Assembly (NCBI RefSeq): GCF_008386315.1
Contig: NZ_CP043808.1
Span: forward strand, 186,001-250,000
From: Serinicoccus marinus DSM 15273
GTDB lineage: Bacteria; Actinomycetota; Actinomycetes; Actinomycetales; Dermatophilaceae
Direction of reading: 5' to 3'
DNA length: 64,000 nt
This document shows positions 53,204 through 61,619 of this stretch, piece after piece; within the stretch, counting starts at the first letter, position 1, and each line of letters opens with the position of its first letter. A program made the position numbers and the translations under genes. The notes under the pieces were generated by a model, which was not told where the DNA came from, searched no databases, and saw only the letters and a program-made list of their open reading frames with translations.

Positions 53204-54148
53204 ATGGCACGAGCGCCGAGCGCTGCGGCTCGCCGACGTGCCTGGCGCCACGAGGTCGCACGCCTGCTGGCGGACCGCCACTCCGGCGTCGTCCGACGCG
53301 CGGACCTGATCGCCGAGGGACTGACCGACGAGGACATCCGGGCCGAGGTCGATCGCGGGGTGTGGCACCGCGCCGGCTGCCACACCCTGTGCATCGCGGG
53401 CACCGAGCCGCGAGGCGAAGGGCTCCTCTGGTGGGCGTTGTGGGAGTCCGGCCCTCGTGCGGTGCTGGACGGCGCGACCTCCCTGGTGGTCTCCGGGCTG
53501 AAGCACTGGGAGGCGTCGCCCATCGACGTCTCGGTCCCGCGCAACGCCACCGTCCGCTCGTTGCCCGGCGTCCGGCACCACGTCCTGCGTGACCTCGGGC
53601 CGGCGATCCCCGTCGGGCTGAGGCGGACCAAGACCGACGTGGCGCTCCTGCGCGCCGCGCAGTGGGAGCGCACGGACCGGGCAGCCGCGACGCTGGTGGC
53701 GATGACGGTGCAGCAGCGTCTCGTGTCGACCAGCGCGCTGATGGACCGCTGGGGCGGGACGCGACGCTGCGCCCGACGGCAGCTGCTCGGTGCCGTGATC
53801 CGCGACGTCTGCGACGGCTCCCACTCGATCAACGAGCTGGACGTCGTCGCGGCGTGCAGGGCCCACGGCATACCTGCTCCGAGCCGGCAGAGCACCCGGA
53901 CCGTCGGCGCGGGGCGGGTCTATCTCGATCTCTTCTGGGACGACTACGGCGTGCACGGCGAGATCCAGGGCGCCCACCACCAGTGGGGTCTGCACGGGGT
54001 CGACGACGCCGTGCGCGGCAACGCCCTCGCCATCGACCAGCGCGACCTCGTCTCGCTGCAGATCCCGGTCCTCGGCTGGCGGCTGGACCCCGCGGTCTTC
54101 CTCGACCAGATCGCCTCGGCGCTCCGACGCGGCGGGTGGGCCGGTTAG
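53204..54148 (+). CDS. AbiEi-like N-terminal / DUF559-like C-terminal protein
   Basis: This 314-residue protein has an N-terminal winged-helix type region (RRADLIAEGLTDEDIRAEVDRGVWHRAG), as in AbiEi-type antitoxins and many actinobacterial hypotheticals. Its C-terminal region (VYLDLFWDDYGVHGEIQGAHHQWGLHGVDDAVRGNALAIDQRDLVSLQIPVLGWRLD) resembles the nuclease-like DUF559 fold, with Asp and Glu near the usual metal positions. No AbiEii toxin gene is adjacent, so a classical TA role is unlikely. A GGGGGAGG ribosome site precedes ATG 53204. Confidence 0.65.
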   Translation: MARAPSAAARRRAWRHEVARLLADRHSGVVRRADLIAEGLTDEDIRAEVDRGVWHRAGCHTLCIAGTEPRGEGLLWWALWESGPRAVLDGATSLVVSGLKHWEASPIDVSVPRNATVRSLPGVRHHVLRDLGPAIPVGLRRTKTDVALLRAAQWERTDRAAATLVAMTVQQRLVSTSALMDRWGGTRRCARRQLLGAVIRDVCDGSHSINELDVVAACRAHGIPAPSRQSTRTVGAGRVYLDLFWDDYGVHGEIQGAHHQWGLHGVDDAVRGNALAIDQRDLVSLQIPVLGWRLDPAVFLDQIASALRRGGWAG

Positions 54149-54191
54149 CGTCCCGTGGGAGTCGGCACCCTTCGCGACTTCCACGGGACGC
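54148..54191. terminator. Hairpin repeat, copy 3 of 3
   Basis: GCGTCCCGTGGGAGTCG (54148-54164) pairs with CGACTTCCACGGGACGC (54175-54191) over a 10-nt loop. The stem begins on the last base of the preceding gene's stop codon. Loop sequence is similar to the other two copies. Confidence 0.8.
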
Positions 54192-54247
54192 AACCGCCCA
54201 GGTATGCCGCTGGGCAGGCCCGCGCGGGCGTCGTTACCCTGAGGTTC

Positions 54248-55948
54248 ATGGCCACGACCGCGACGACGCACCCCCTGCTGGACACCCACCGCGAGACCCT
54301 GGAGGCGGCGACGCAGGCCCTGCGGGAGCGCAGCTACTACAGCCGCTACCCCGAGTCGCCGAGCCCCCGCGTCTACGGCGAGGGCTCCTCCGAGCGTGGC
54401 CAGCTCGCCCACCAGGAGACGCTCAACAAGGACTTCGACGGGCTCGCAGAGCAGCCCACGACCGGCCGCAGCGTCGGCTCGGAGAAGAGCCCCTACGGCC
54501 CGACCCTCGGGGTGCGCTACCCCGAGCTCGACGTCGAGGCCGCGATGACCGCGGCCCAGGAGGCGATGCCCGCCTGGCGCGACGCCGGCGCCGAGGTCCG
54601 CGCCGCGGTCCTCACCGAGGCCATCGAGCGGATCAACGCCCGCAGCCACGAGATGGCGCACGCGGTCATGCACACCTCGGGGCAGCCCTTCGTCATGTCC
54701 TTCCAGGCCGGCGGCCCGCACGCGCAGGACCGCGCGCTCGAGGCGGTCGTCGTCGCGCTCGAGGAGCAGCGGCGCGTCCCCGGCTCGGTGACCTGGGAGA
54801 AGCCGGCCAAGGGTGACCCGATCCGCATGCAGAAGGACTACCGCGTGGTGCCGCGCGGCGTGGCGCTGGTCATCGGCTGCAACACCTTCCCGACGTGGAA
54901 CGCCTACCCCGGCATCTTCGCCAGCCTCGCCACCGGCAACCCGGTCGTCATCAAGCCGCACCCGCGCGCCGTCCTGCCGCTCGCGCTGACCACCCAGATC
55001 GCCCGCGAGACGCTCGCCGAGGCCGGCTTCGACCCGGCCTTGGTGCAGCTCGCGGCCGAGGACGACGGCGGCACGCTCGCCAAGGACCTCGCCCTGCACG
55101 ACGCGGTCAAGATCATCGACTACACCGGCGGCCCCGGTTTCGGCCACTGGCTGGAGACCGAGGCGGCGGGCGCGGGCAAGCTCGTCTACACCGAGAAGGC
55201 CGGCCTCAACACCGTCGTCGTCGACTCCACCGACGACCTCAAGGGCATGCTCGGCAACCTCGCCTTCTCCTTCTCGCTCTACTCCGGGCAGATGTGCACC
55301 GCCCCGCAGAACGTCTACGTCCCGCCGACCGTCCGCACCGACGAGGGCGACCTGTCCGCCGGGGAGTTCGCCGACAAGCTCGGCCAGGCCATCAGCCGCT
55401 TCACCGCTGACGACGCCAAAGCGGTCGAGATCCTCGGCGCCACGGTCAACGACGACGTCCGCGGCCGCGCGACCGACATCCCCGCCCTGGCCGACCGCCT
55501 CGGCGGCGACGTCGTCCTCGACAGCCGCGCGGTCGCCCACCCCGCCTACCCCGACGCCGTGGTGCGCACCCCCGCCCTGGTGGGGGTCGACGCGACCAAC
55601 GACCAGGCATACACGCAGGAGTGCTTCGGCCCGGTCGCCTTCGTCGTCCGCACCGAGGACACCGCCGACTCGCTGCGCCGCTTCTCGCGGACCGTCGCCG
55701 AGCACGGCGGCATGACCGCGGCGGTGTATGCCACCGACGAGGAGGTCCTGGACGACGCGCGGGAGGCCGCCGCGGACGCCGGGGTGGCGCTGTCGGAGAA
55801 CCTCACCGGCCAGATCTTCGTCAACCAGACGGCCGCCTTCTCCGACTTCCACGGCACCGGCGCCAACCCCGCGGCCAACGCCGCCTACGCGGATGCCGCC
55901 TTCGTCGCCAACCGGTTCCGGGTCATCACCAGCCGGCGCCACGTCTGA
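54248..55948 (+). CDS. paaN: Phenylacetate degradation aldehyde-dehydrogenase-type protein PaaN
   Basis: This 566-residue protein of the ALDH fold begins THPLLDTHRETLEAATQALRERSYYSRYPESPSP, typical of PaaN. It has VALVIGCNTFPTWNAYPGIFASLATGNPVVIKPHP (cofactor loop), TEKAGLNTVVVDSTDD and the catalytic Cys350 in SLYSGQMCTAPQNVYVP. FSDFHGTGANPAANAAYADAAFVANRF closes the protein. It oxidises the ring-cleavage semialdehyde in relatives. TACCCT at 54235-54240 lies 7 nt before the ATG. The paaK-I-H group lies 5-8 kb away on the other strand; the paaABCDE epoxidase genes are not in the window. Confidence 0.9.
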   Translation: MATTATTHPLLDTHRETLEAATQALRERSYYSRYPESPSPRVYGEGSSERGQLAHQETLNKDFDGLAEQPTTGRSVGSEKSPYGPTLGVRYPELDVEAAMTAAQEAMPAWRDAGAEVRAAVLTEAIERINARSHEMAHAVMHTSGQPFVMSFQAGGPHAQDRALEAVVVALEEQRRVPGSVTWEKPAKGDPIRMQKDYRVVPRGVALVIGCNTFPTWNAYPGIFASLATGNPVVIKPHPRAVLPLALTTQIARETLAEAGFDPALVQLAAEDDGGTLAKDLALHDAVKIIDYTGGPGFGHWLETEAAGAGKLVYTEKAGLNTVVVDSTDDLKGMLGNLAFSFSLYSGQMCTAPQNVYVPPTVRTDEGDLSAGEFADKLGQAISRFTADDAKAVEILGATVNDDVRGRATDIPALADRLGGDVVLDSRAVAHPAYPDAVVRTPALVGVDATNDQAYTQECFGPVAFVVRTEDTADSLRRFSRTVAEHGGMTAAVYATDEEVLDDAREAAADAGVALSENLTGQIFVNQTAAFSDFHGTGANPAANAAYADAAFVANRFRVITSRRHV

Positions 55949-55959
55949 GGCCCGAGGGT

Positions 55960-56826
55960 ATGCCCGCACCCGATTACCCGCCCGCCGCACCTGACGGTGG
56001 TGCACCGGCGGCCCCGGTCGCCCCGCACGAGGAGGCCGAGCCCGCCGCGATCCGGCTGCGGGCCGTGGCCGACGGGGTGGTCGCGCTGGCGGGCCTGTCC
56101 GGGCTGCGCGGCCGGGACCCCGAGACCGCGGTGGCCGCGGTGGGCCGGCTGGTCGAGGAGGCCTTCGCCGCGGGACGGCAGCGGGTCGAGGCCGAGGTGC
56201 GCACCGACGACGCCGACACGCGGCGGGTGCTGCAGCGGGCCGGGCTGCGGCCCGAGGGGGTCAGTCGCGGGCGCGGGAGCACGGCCGAGGGCATACCCGT
56301 CGACCTGCTGCGGCTGGCGCGGCTCGCGGACGACCCCGCACCCGGCGAGCCGGGCGCCTTCCTCGGCATGCTCGACGCCACCCTCCCGCGCAAGCGGCTC
56401 ATCGCCCAGGGGCTGCTGCGCGACGACGCGGGGCGGGTGCTGCTGTGCGAGCTGACCTACAAGCAGGACTGGGACCTGCCCGGCGGCGTGGTCGACCCCG
56501 ACGAGTCGCCGCGCGCCACCCTGGCCCGGGAGATCCGTGAGGAGCTGGGGCTGGAGCTCCCGGTCGGTGACCTGCTCGCGGTCAACTGGCTGCCGCGCTA
56601 CAAGCAGTGGACCGACGCGCTGCTGCTGGTCTTCGACCTCGGGGTCCGGCCCGGCGTGACCGACGAGGCGGTCCTGCAGCGCACCGAGCTGCGGGCTTTG
56701 CACTGGGTCGAGCCGCGGCACCTCGAGGGCCGCGTCGCGCCCTACGTCGCCCGCCACCTGGCCTCGATCGGGTCCGGTGAGGCGGCCGGGCTGGTGCTGG
56801 AGGACGGCATACCGACGCAGGAGTGA
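55960..56826 (+). CDS. NUDIX hydrolase with N-terminal extension
   Basis: This 288-residue protein has a C-terminal NUDIX domain with the full box GGVVDPDESPRATLAREIREELGLEL (GX5EX7REUXEEXGU), starting from LPRKRLIAQGLLRDDAGRVLLCEL. The first 130 residues (AIRLRAVADGVVALAGLSGL...VEAEVRTDDADTRRVLQRAGLRPEG) resemble part of an acetyltransferase-like fold but lack clear motifs. The substrate nucleotide is unknown. It follows paaN by 11 bp. Confidence 0.87.
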   Translation: MPAPDYPPAAPDGGAPAAPVAPHEEAEPAAIRLRAVADGVVALAGLSGLRGRDPETAVAAVGRLVEEAFAAGRQRVEAEVRTDDADTRRVLQRAGLRPEGVSRGRGSTAEGIPVDLLRLARLADDPAPGEPGAFLGMLDATLPRKRLIAQGLLRDDAGRVLLCELTYKQDWDLPGGVVDPDESPRATLAREIREELGLELPVGDLLAVNWLPRYKQWTDALLLVFDLGVRPGVTDEAVLQRTELRALHWVEPRHLEGRVAPYVARHLASIGSGEAAGLVLEDGIPTQE

Positions 56827-56844
56827 GGCTGGCAGGATGCCGTC

Positions 56845-57867
56845 ATGAGACTCCGTGACGTCCAGACCGCCCGCACCACCACCGCCGTCCGCGAGGCCGG
56901 TGACCCCGGCTCGCCGACCGTCGTGCTCATCCACGGCAACGTGTCGTCGTCGGCCTTCTTCGACGTGCTCATCGAGGAGCTCGCCGCCGACTTCCACGTG
57001 CTCGCGCCCGACTTCCGGGGGTATGGCGACTCCGCCCGGGCCACGATCGACGCCACCCGGGGCATGGCGGACCTGTCCGACGACGTCGCGGCGGTCCTCG
57101 ACACGTTGGGCGTGGAGGGGGCGGTAGACGTGCTGGGCTGGTCGGCGGGCGGCAACGTCGCGCTCCAGCTGGCGATGGACCACCCGGGCCGGGTGCGGCG
57201 GCTGGTGCTGGAGGCGCCGGGCAGCCCGTTCGGCTTCGGCGGCAGCACCGGCGAGGACGGTCGCCCGGTCGCCGACGACTTCGCCGGGAGCGGCGGCGGC
57301 ACCGCCAACCCGCAGTTCTGCGCGGCGCTCGCGGCGGGGGACCGCGGCGAGGAGCCGACGAGCCCGCGCACGACGCTGCGTTCGTTCTATGTCGCGCCCG
57401 GCTTCACCTTCGCGCCCGAGGCGGAGGAGGCATACCTCGACGCGATGCTGAAGACGACGGTGGGCGACGACGTCTACCCGGGCGACACCGCGACCAGCGA
57501 CAACTGGCCGGGCGTGGCGCCGGGGACGACGGGGATGAACAACGCGCTGTCGCCGAAGTACCTCGACCAGTCCGGCTTCGCCGACCTCGACCCGGCGCCG
57601 CCGGTGCTGTGGATCCGCGGCGACGCTGACCAGATCGTGTCCGACACCTCGATGTTCGACCTGGCCCAGCTCGGCAAGCTCGGCGCGGTCCCGGGCTACC
57701 CCGGCGAGGAGGTCTGCCCGACCCAGCCGATGGTGAGCCAGATGCGGGCGGTACTGCAGGCGGCCGGCGAGTTCACCGAGGTGGTCTACGAGGGCTGCGG
57801 CCACAGTCCGCACCTGGAGCAGCCGGAGCGCTTCGTCGACGAGGTCCGCGCCTTCCTCCAGGCCTGA
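56845..57867 (+). CDS. Alpha/beta-fold hydrolase
   Basis: This 340-residue hydrolase has PTVVLIHGNVSSSAFFDVLI (oxyanion HG), LAPDFRGYGDSARATID, the nucleophile elbow VDVLGWSAGGNVALQLAMDHP (Ser in GWSAG), VLWIRGDADQIV (acid) and VVYEGCGHSPHLEQPERFVDEV (catalytic His). A Gly/Phe-rich insert (GSPFGFGGSTGEDG) precedes a lid region. Substrate unknown. It follows the NUDIX gene by 18 bp and may be co-transcribed. Confidence 0.88.
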   Translation: MRLRDVQTARTTTAVREAGDPGSPTVVLIHGNVSSSAFFDVLIEELAADFHVLAPDFRGYGDSARATIDATRGMADLSDDVAAVLDTLGVEGAVDVLGWSAGGNVALQLAMDHPGRVRRLVLEAPGSPFGFGGSTGEDGRPVADDFAGSGGGTANPQFCAALAAGDRGEEPTSPRTTLRSFYVAPGFTFAPEAEEAYLDAMLKTTVGDDVYPGDTATSDNWPGVAPGTTGMNNALSPKYLDQSGFADLDPAPPVLWIRGDADQIVSDTSMFDLAQLGKLGAVPGYPGEEVCPTQPMVSQMRAVLQAAGEFTEVVYEGCGHSPHLEQPERFVDEVRAFLQA

Positions 57868-57897
57868 GGGCCGACCGGCCGCACACCGCGCGGCCGG

Positions 57898-58623
57898 TCA
57901 GGACGCGGTCGGCAGCGGCGTGGCCAGCGCGGCGTCGAGGGCGATCGTGATCATGTCGCCGAAGGTCTGCTCGCGCTCCTGGGCGCTCGTCTCCTCGCCG
58001 GTGACGATGTGGTCGGACACGGTGCAGATCGCGAGCGCCTGCCGACCGTGCTGCGCGGCGAGGGTGTAGATCTCGGCAGCCTCCATCTCGACCGCGACGA
58101 CGCCGTACTCCACGACCTTCTGGGTCAGCTCGGGACGGGAGTGATAGAAGCTGTCCGAGGAGAAGACGGTCCCGACCAGATGCGGCGCGTCGGCCGCCTC
58201 CGCCGCCTCGACGGCCGCCCGCAGCAGCGCGAAGTCGGCGGTCGCCGGGTAGTGGTAGCCGCTGAAGCGCAGGCTGTTCATGGAGCTGTCGGTCGCCGCG
58301 GCCTGGGCGAGGACGACGTCGCGGACCTTCAGCCCCTCGGTGAGCGCCCCGCAGGAGCCGACGCGGACGAGCTGCTGCACGGCATACTCCCTGATCAGCT
58401 CGTTGACGTAGATCGACGCGGACGGCTGCCCCATGCCGGTGCCCTGCACCGAGACCTGCTCGCCGCGGTAGGTGCCGGTGAAGCCGAGCATGCCGCGCAC
58501 CTCGGTGTAGCAGACGGCGTCCTCCAGGAAGTTCTCGGCGATCCAGCGCGCCCGCAGCGGGTCGCCGGGCAGGAGGACACGGGGGGCGATCTGGCCGGGC
58601 TCGGCGGCGATGTGGGTGCTCAC
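57898..58623 (-). CDS. deoD: Purine nucleoside phosphorylase, DeoD type
   Basis: This 241-residue hexameric-type PNP begins STHIAAEPGQIAPRVLLPGDPLRARWIAENFL. It has FTGTYRGEQVSVQGTGMGQPSASIYVNELI, VRVGSCGAL, VAVEMEAAEIYTLAAQHGRQALAICTVSDHI and a normal C-terminus. It cleaves purine nucleosides with phosphate. The GTG start at 58623 is supported by TACCCT at 58635-58630, 6 nt upstream. Confidence 0.94.
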   Translation of the reverse strand: MSTHIAAEPGQIAPRVLLPGDPLRARWIAENFLEDAVCYTEVRGMLGFTGTYRGEQVSVQGTGMGQPSASIYVNELIREYAVQQLVRVGSCGALTEGLKVRDVVLAQAAATDSSMNSLRFSGYHYPATADFALLRAAVEAAEAADAPHLVGTVFSSDSFYHSRPELTQKVVEYGVVAVEMEAAEIYTLAAQHGRQALAICTVSDHIVTGEETSAQEREQTFGDMITIALDAALATPLPTAS

Positions 58624-58905
58624 CGCGCCAGGGTATGCGCTCGCGCCTCTCACCGTCCCCTCATCCGGCTCTCACCCTGCTCTCCTGCGCGGCTGATGGG
58701 CTGCGCGGGCGAGAACGAGCCCGAACCGCAGCGCGGTCCGGGCCACGACCGGGGCAACAACGCGCCGGCCCCACAGAGTCGCTCACCGGGCACCGCTGGA
58801 CATCCACCTGCATCGGCGGCCCTCGCCAGTCCGCGGGGCCGGCGGCCGGGTGCTAGCCGCGCTCAGCGAGCACTGGTCCTCGCACGACGTGGGCGAAAGT
58901 CCAGA

Positions 58906-59367
58906 TCAGCCTGTGGTTCCCTTCCGCTGCCGTAGGGTTCGGACCCTGATGAGTGAACCAAGAGCCGCACCGAAGGTACACCAGGTGGCGAAACTCCACG
59001 CCATGGCTATAACTAGTTCGGGGAAGATGGGTCGCATTGGAATGTCAGATGGGGGAATGACGCTGCCTTGCGTAGCTATTACCCCGCACGCAATGACCAA
59101 ACCCAATCCAGCCACTAAAGACCACAGGAAAGGTCCCGCTAGCCGCGTACTTGACATACCGACGATGCCGCACAACAAGGCACCTAGAGACAAACCGCCA
59201 GCCAGAGCAACCAAAGATGGGCGGCCATCCACGTTCGCCCATCTGTATAGGTACTCAGCCGCCCCTACGGCGACGATGACACTTAGGCCAAGGAAGACCT
59301 GCATCCCTGCACCCAGGCCGCGACCAGTTATCTGCTCTTGAGTGTCAGATCGAACGGTGGCGCTCAT
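58906..59367 (-). CDS. Small 4-TM membrane protein of second low-GC island
   Basis: This protein has about 153 residues and four hydrophobic segments: GMQVFLGLSVIVAVGAAEYLY, LVALAGGLSLGALLCGIVGM, FLWSLVAGLGLVIACGVIAT and ELVIAMAWSFATWCTFGAALGSLI. No family is recognised, and I see no clear sequence similarity to the 4-TM protein at 14822. ATG 59367 overlaps the upstream stop by 4 bases; GTG 59373 is an alternative. The organisation copies that of the first island: secreted protein, then overlapping 4-TM protein. Confidence 0.65.
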   Translation of the reverse strand: MSATVRSDTQEQITGRGLGAGMQVFLGLSVIVAVGAAEYLYRWANVDGRPSLVALAGGLSLGALLCGIVGMSSTRLAGPFLWSLVAGLGLVIACGVIATQGSVIPPSDIPMRPIFPELVIAMAWSFATWCTFGAALGSLIRVRTLRQRKGTTG

Positions 59368-59933
59368 TCGCACAACCCAACTCGATCGCTACTTCCATAT
59401 CGGTACAGCCCGCTGAGCGCGTAGTATTCACGTGAATCCCCACATGTGTAGGAGACGTTAATCCACTTCGTTCCGCCGGGATAGACGTAACCCGAGTCGT
59501 CATCTCTTGTGGGGTGGTAGGAACAACCGACCCACCTACACTCCTTTAAAGACATAGAAATGTCATTACGGTTACACGCAGGAGATAAGGTCTTGTAACC
59601 ACTAGCGGCAACATACTCTGTGTCAGGAGCGGAACTACCGCGCACCATTTGAGGATGTCCCGCCCACTCGGTGACGCGACACCCAGACGAAGTGTTCGCT
59701 GTGGTCGTGCTGACATCGTTTGTCCCCGTCAGCAGAGAAGTAGTCTCAATGCCGGTAAAGGTAACATACTCACCGATGTCTTCATCATAGACCTTCTCGG
59801 TCACTTCTTCGGTCGAGATTACCGTTTCGATGTTCTCCGTAGTATTGCCCTCCGCGGCCGACACCGCCGGCCCTGCGAGGCCTGACACTGCGAATAGCGG
59901 CAGCGCGATCACAACGCCCAATCGCCTGCTCAT
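59364..59933 (-). CDS. Cys-rich secreted protein of second low-GC island
   Basis: This 189-residue protein has a clear signal peptide (residues 1-26, LGVVIALPLFAVSGLAGPAVSA). A Thr/Glu-rich spacer follows (residues 27-78), then a C-terminal domain with six Cys (SSGCRV, SPACNR, KECRWVGC, SYTCGD, GLCE), enough for three disulfides. No family is recognised. ATG 59933 is chosen because AAGGGG lies 6 nt upstream; an in-frame ATG at 59969 would bury the signal peptide. Low GC content and rare codons (AGA, ATA, TTA) mark it off from its neighbours. Confidence 0.7.
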   Translation of the reverse strand: MSRRLGVVIALPLFAVSGLAGPAVSAAEGNTTENIETVISTEEVTEKVYDEDIGEYVTFTGIETTSLLTGTNDVSTTTANTSSGCRVTEWAGHPQMVRGSSAPDTEYVAASGYKTLSPACNRNDISMSLKECRWVGCSYHPTRDDDSGYVYPGGTKWINVSYTCGDSREYYALSGLYRYGSSDRVGLCE

Positions 59934-60138
59934 GGCATCCCCTTGCACTTCGGTAAATAGCGTACGCAAATCACGCTAACATCAGCATGAGCACCTCGCC
60001 AGTGCTCGCGTTACACCCCCTGAAAGTGCGCTCACCACGCCCGGTGTCAATCACGCCTTGGCTTGCGTCGACTTCGCCCGCTTAGATGAGTTGCAACTAG
60101 CTCGTGTCATGAGCCATCGGCTCGCCGTATTGTCCCTT

Positions 60139-61445
60139 CTAACCTAGGACTCCGATACGAGCAGCAGGCGCGGCGGATGGTGGACCGGCTCGTCGCTGTG
60201 CTCGGCGAGGCCTGAGCAGGGTCGCCTCGATCCGGTCGGCCGCCGCCTGCGGGCCGCGCTCGGCCCGGACGCGTGCCCCGATCAGCGCCGCCTGGCGTCG
60301 TGTCCCGCTGTCGCCGACCGCACGGAAGGCGCCGCGCAGGGTGTCGACGGAGGTGCGCCCCACCGGCACCGGAGGCGCGGCCACGCCGATCTCGTGCGCC
60401 CGCCGGGCGAAGAACGGCTGGTCCAGCGCGAAGGGCACGACGACCTGCGGCACACCGGAGCGGGTGGCCTCCGCTGTCGTGCCGGCCCCGCCGTGGTGCG
60501 CGATCGCGGACATCCGGGGGAAGAGCAGGTCGTGCGGCGCGCCGTCGACGAAGGTGACGCGCTCGTCATACCTCTCCTCGAGCCCGGTGCCGCGCAGCGC
60601 GACCACGCGGTGCCCGGCGGCGAGCGCGCCCTCGATCGTGTGCCGCAGAGCCTCCTGCGTCTGGCGCAGGCTCTGGCTGCCGAAGCCGGCGTAGACCGGC
60701 GGCGGACCCGCTGCGAGGAAGCGCTCGAGGCCGGCGTCGAGGGTCGTGCCGGGCGGCGAGTCGCGGAAGGGGTAGCCGGTCAGCACGATCCGGCGGCCGC
60801 TGACCCGGCGCGGCGCGACGAGAGCGGGGAGTGCGCGATGAGGGCGGGGACGGTGAGGGTATGCCGTGCCGCCCGCAGGCCCCTGCCGCGGGGGACACCG
60901 TGGTCGGCCAGGGCGTCGGCGACGGGGGAGCCCATCGCCATGCCGGGGCCGAGCGCGCGCAGGCCGTCGAGGAGGTTGCGCGGGGAGCGGCCCGCGCGGG
61001 TGGCGAACATGCTGGCGTCGCCCCAGACCGACGGCAGGGCGGGGACGAAGAGCATGAGCACCTGCGGGCGCGGGTCGTGCGCGGAGAGCTGCCCGGCCCA
61101 GGGGAACGTCAGGGCGGTGGAGACGACGGCGTCGTAGCGCGGCCAGAGGTCGACGAGGGCGCGAGCGAGCTCGGGTGCCATCGCCTCGGCCTGGTGGCGC
61201 AGCGCGCCGACCTGGCGCCCGATGCTCGCGCCGGCCATGCGCTCGGCGACGGTGCCCTCGCGGTAGATCCGCATGGCGTCGACGCGGATCTCCTCGACGG
61301 CCAGCCCGGCGTCGCGGAGGGTGGGGGCGAAGTCGCTCGACGCCGTGACCCCGACGTCGTGCCCGCGCGCCTGCAGCTCCCGGGCCACCGCGAGGACGGG
61401 CTGGTAGTCGCCCCGGCTGCCCCCGGCCAGCATCGCGATGCGCAT
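60139..61445 (-). CDS. MGT-type UDP-sugar glycosyltransferase, 1-base deletion
   Basis: This GT-B glycosyltransferase of about 435 residues has MRIAMLAGGSRGDYQPVLAVARELQARGHDVGV at the N-terminus and, in a second frame, VLTGYPF, VYAGFGSQSL and the donor-binding motif AIAHHGGAGTTAEATRSGVPQVVVPFALDQPFFARR. The shift lies near 60820, where CACTCCCCGCTCTCG needs one more C to read HSPALVAPRRVSGRR. It resembles macrolide and sterol glucosyltransferases. It could inactivate a drug or build a glycolipid. Divergent from the toxin-like gene. Confidence 0.85.
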
Positions 61446-61593
61446 ACCTCCATGGTGCCTCGGGTGCGGTGAGCGTCACCGGCCGGCTCCGTGGACACGC
61501 AACGCGCCCAGAACTGATCTGTGCTCTGACTCGCGCCGACGGCGCTCGAAGGTCGATGACTTGGCACATCGGCAATGCAGATCGAGCACGTTC

Positions 61594-61610
61594 GTATTCG
61601 TTCGTAATAC
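61594..61610 (+). promoter_or_regulatory. Palindromic operator and -10 box of the toxin-antitoxin-like pair
   Basis: GTATT-N7-AATAC (61594-61610) is a perfect inverted repeat whose right arm includes TAATAC (61605-61610), a good -10 box ending 9 nt before the GTG start. An antitoxin bound here would cover the promoter, as in autoregulated TA operons. No strong -35 is visible. Confidence 0.55.
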
Positions 61611-61619
61611 AATTCATGG

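Larger units (their letters stand above)
58866..60009. repeat. 11-bp inverted repeats flanking the second low-GC island
   Basis: GCGAGCACTGG (58866-58876) and CCAGTGCTCGC (59999-60009) face each other across the low-GC gene pair. A chance match is possible but not likely in two short flanks. The flank 58624-58905 holds nothing else recognised. The flank 59934-60138 is relatively AT-rich and contains TAGCGT-N9-ACGCTA at 59958-59978 upstream of the secreted-protein gene. Confidence 0.4.

Noticed and set aside
53204..54148. Complete AbiE toxin-antitoxin system
   Set aside because: Only the AbiEi-like gene is present. The next gene is paaN, and no nucleotidyltransferase toxin lies on either side.
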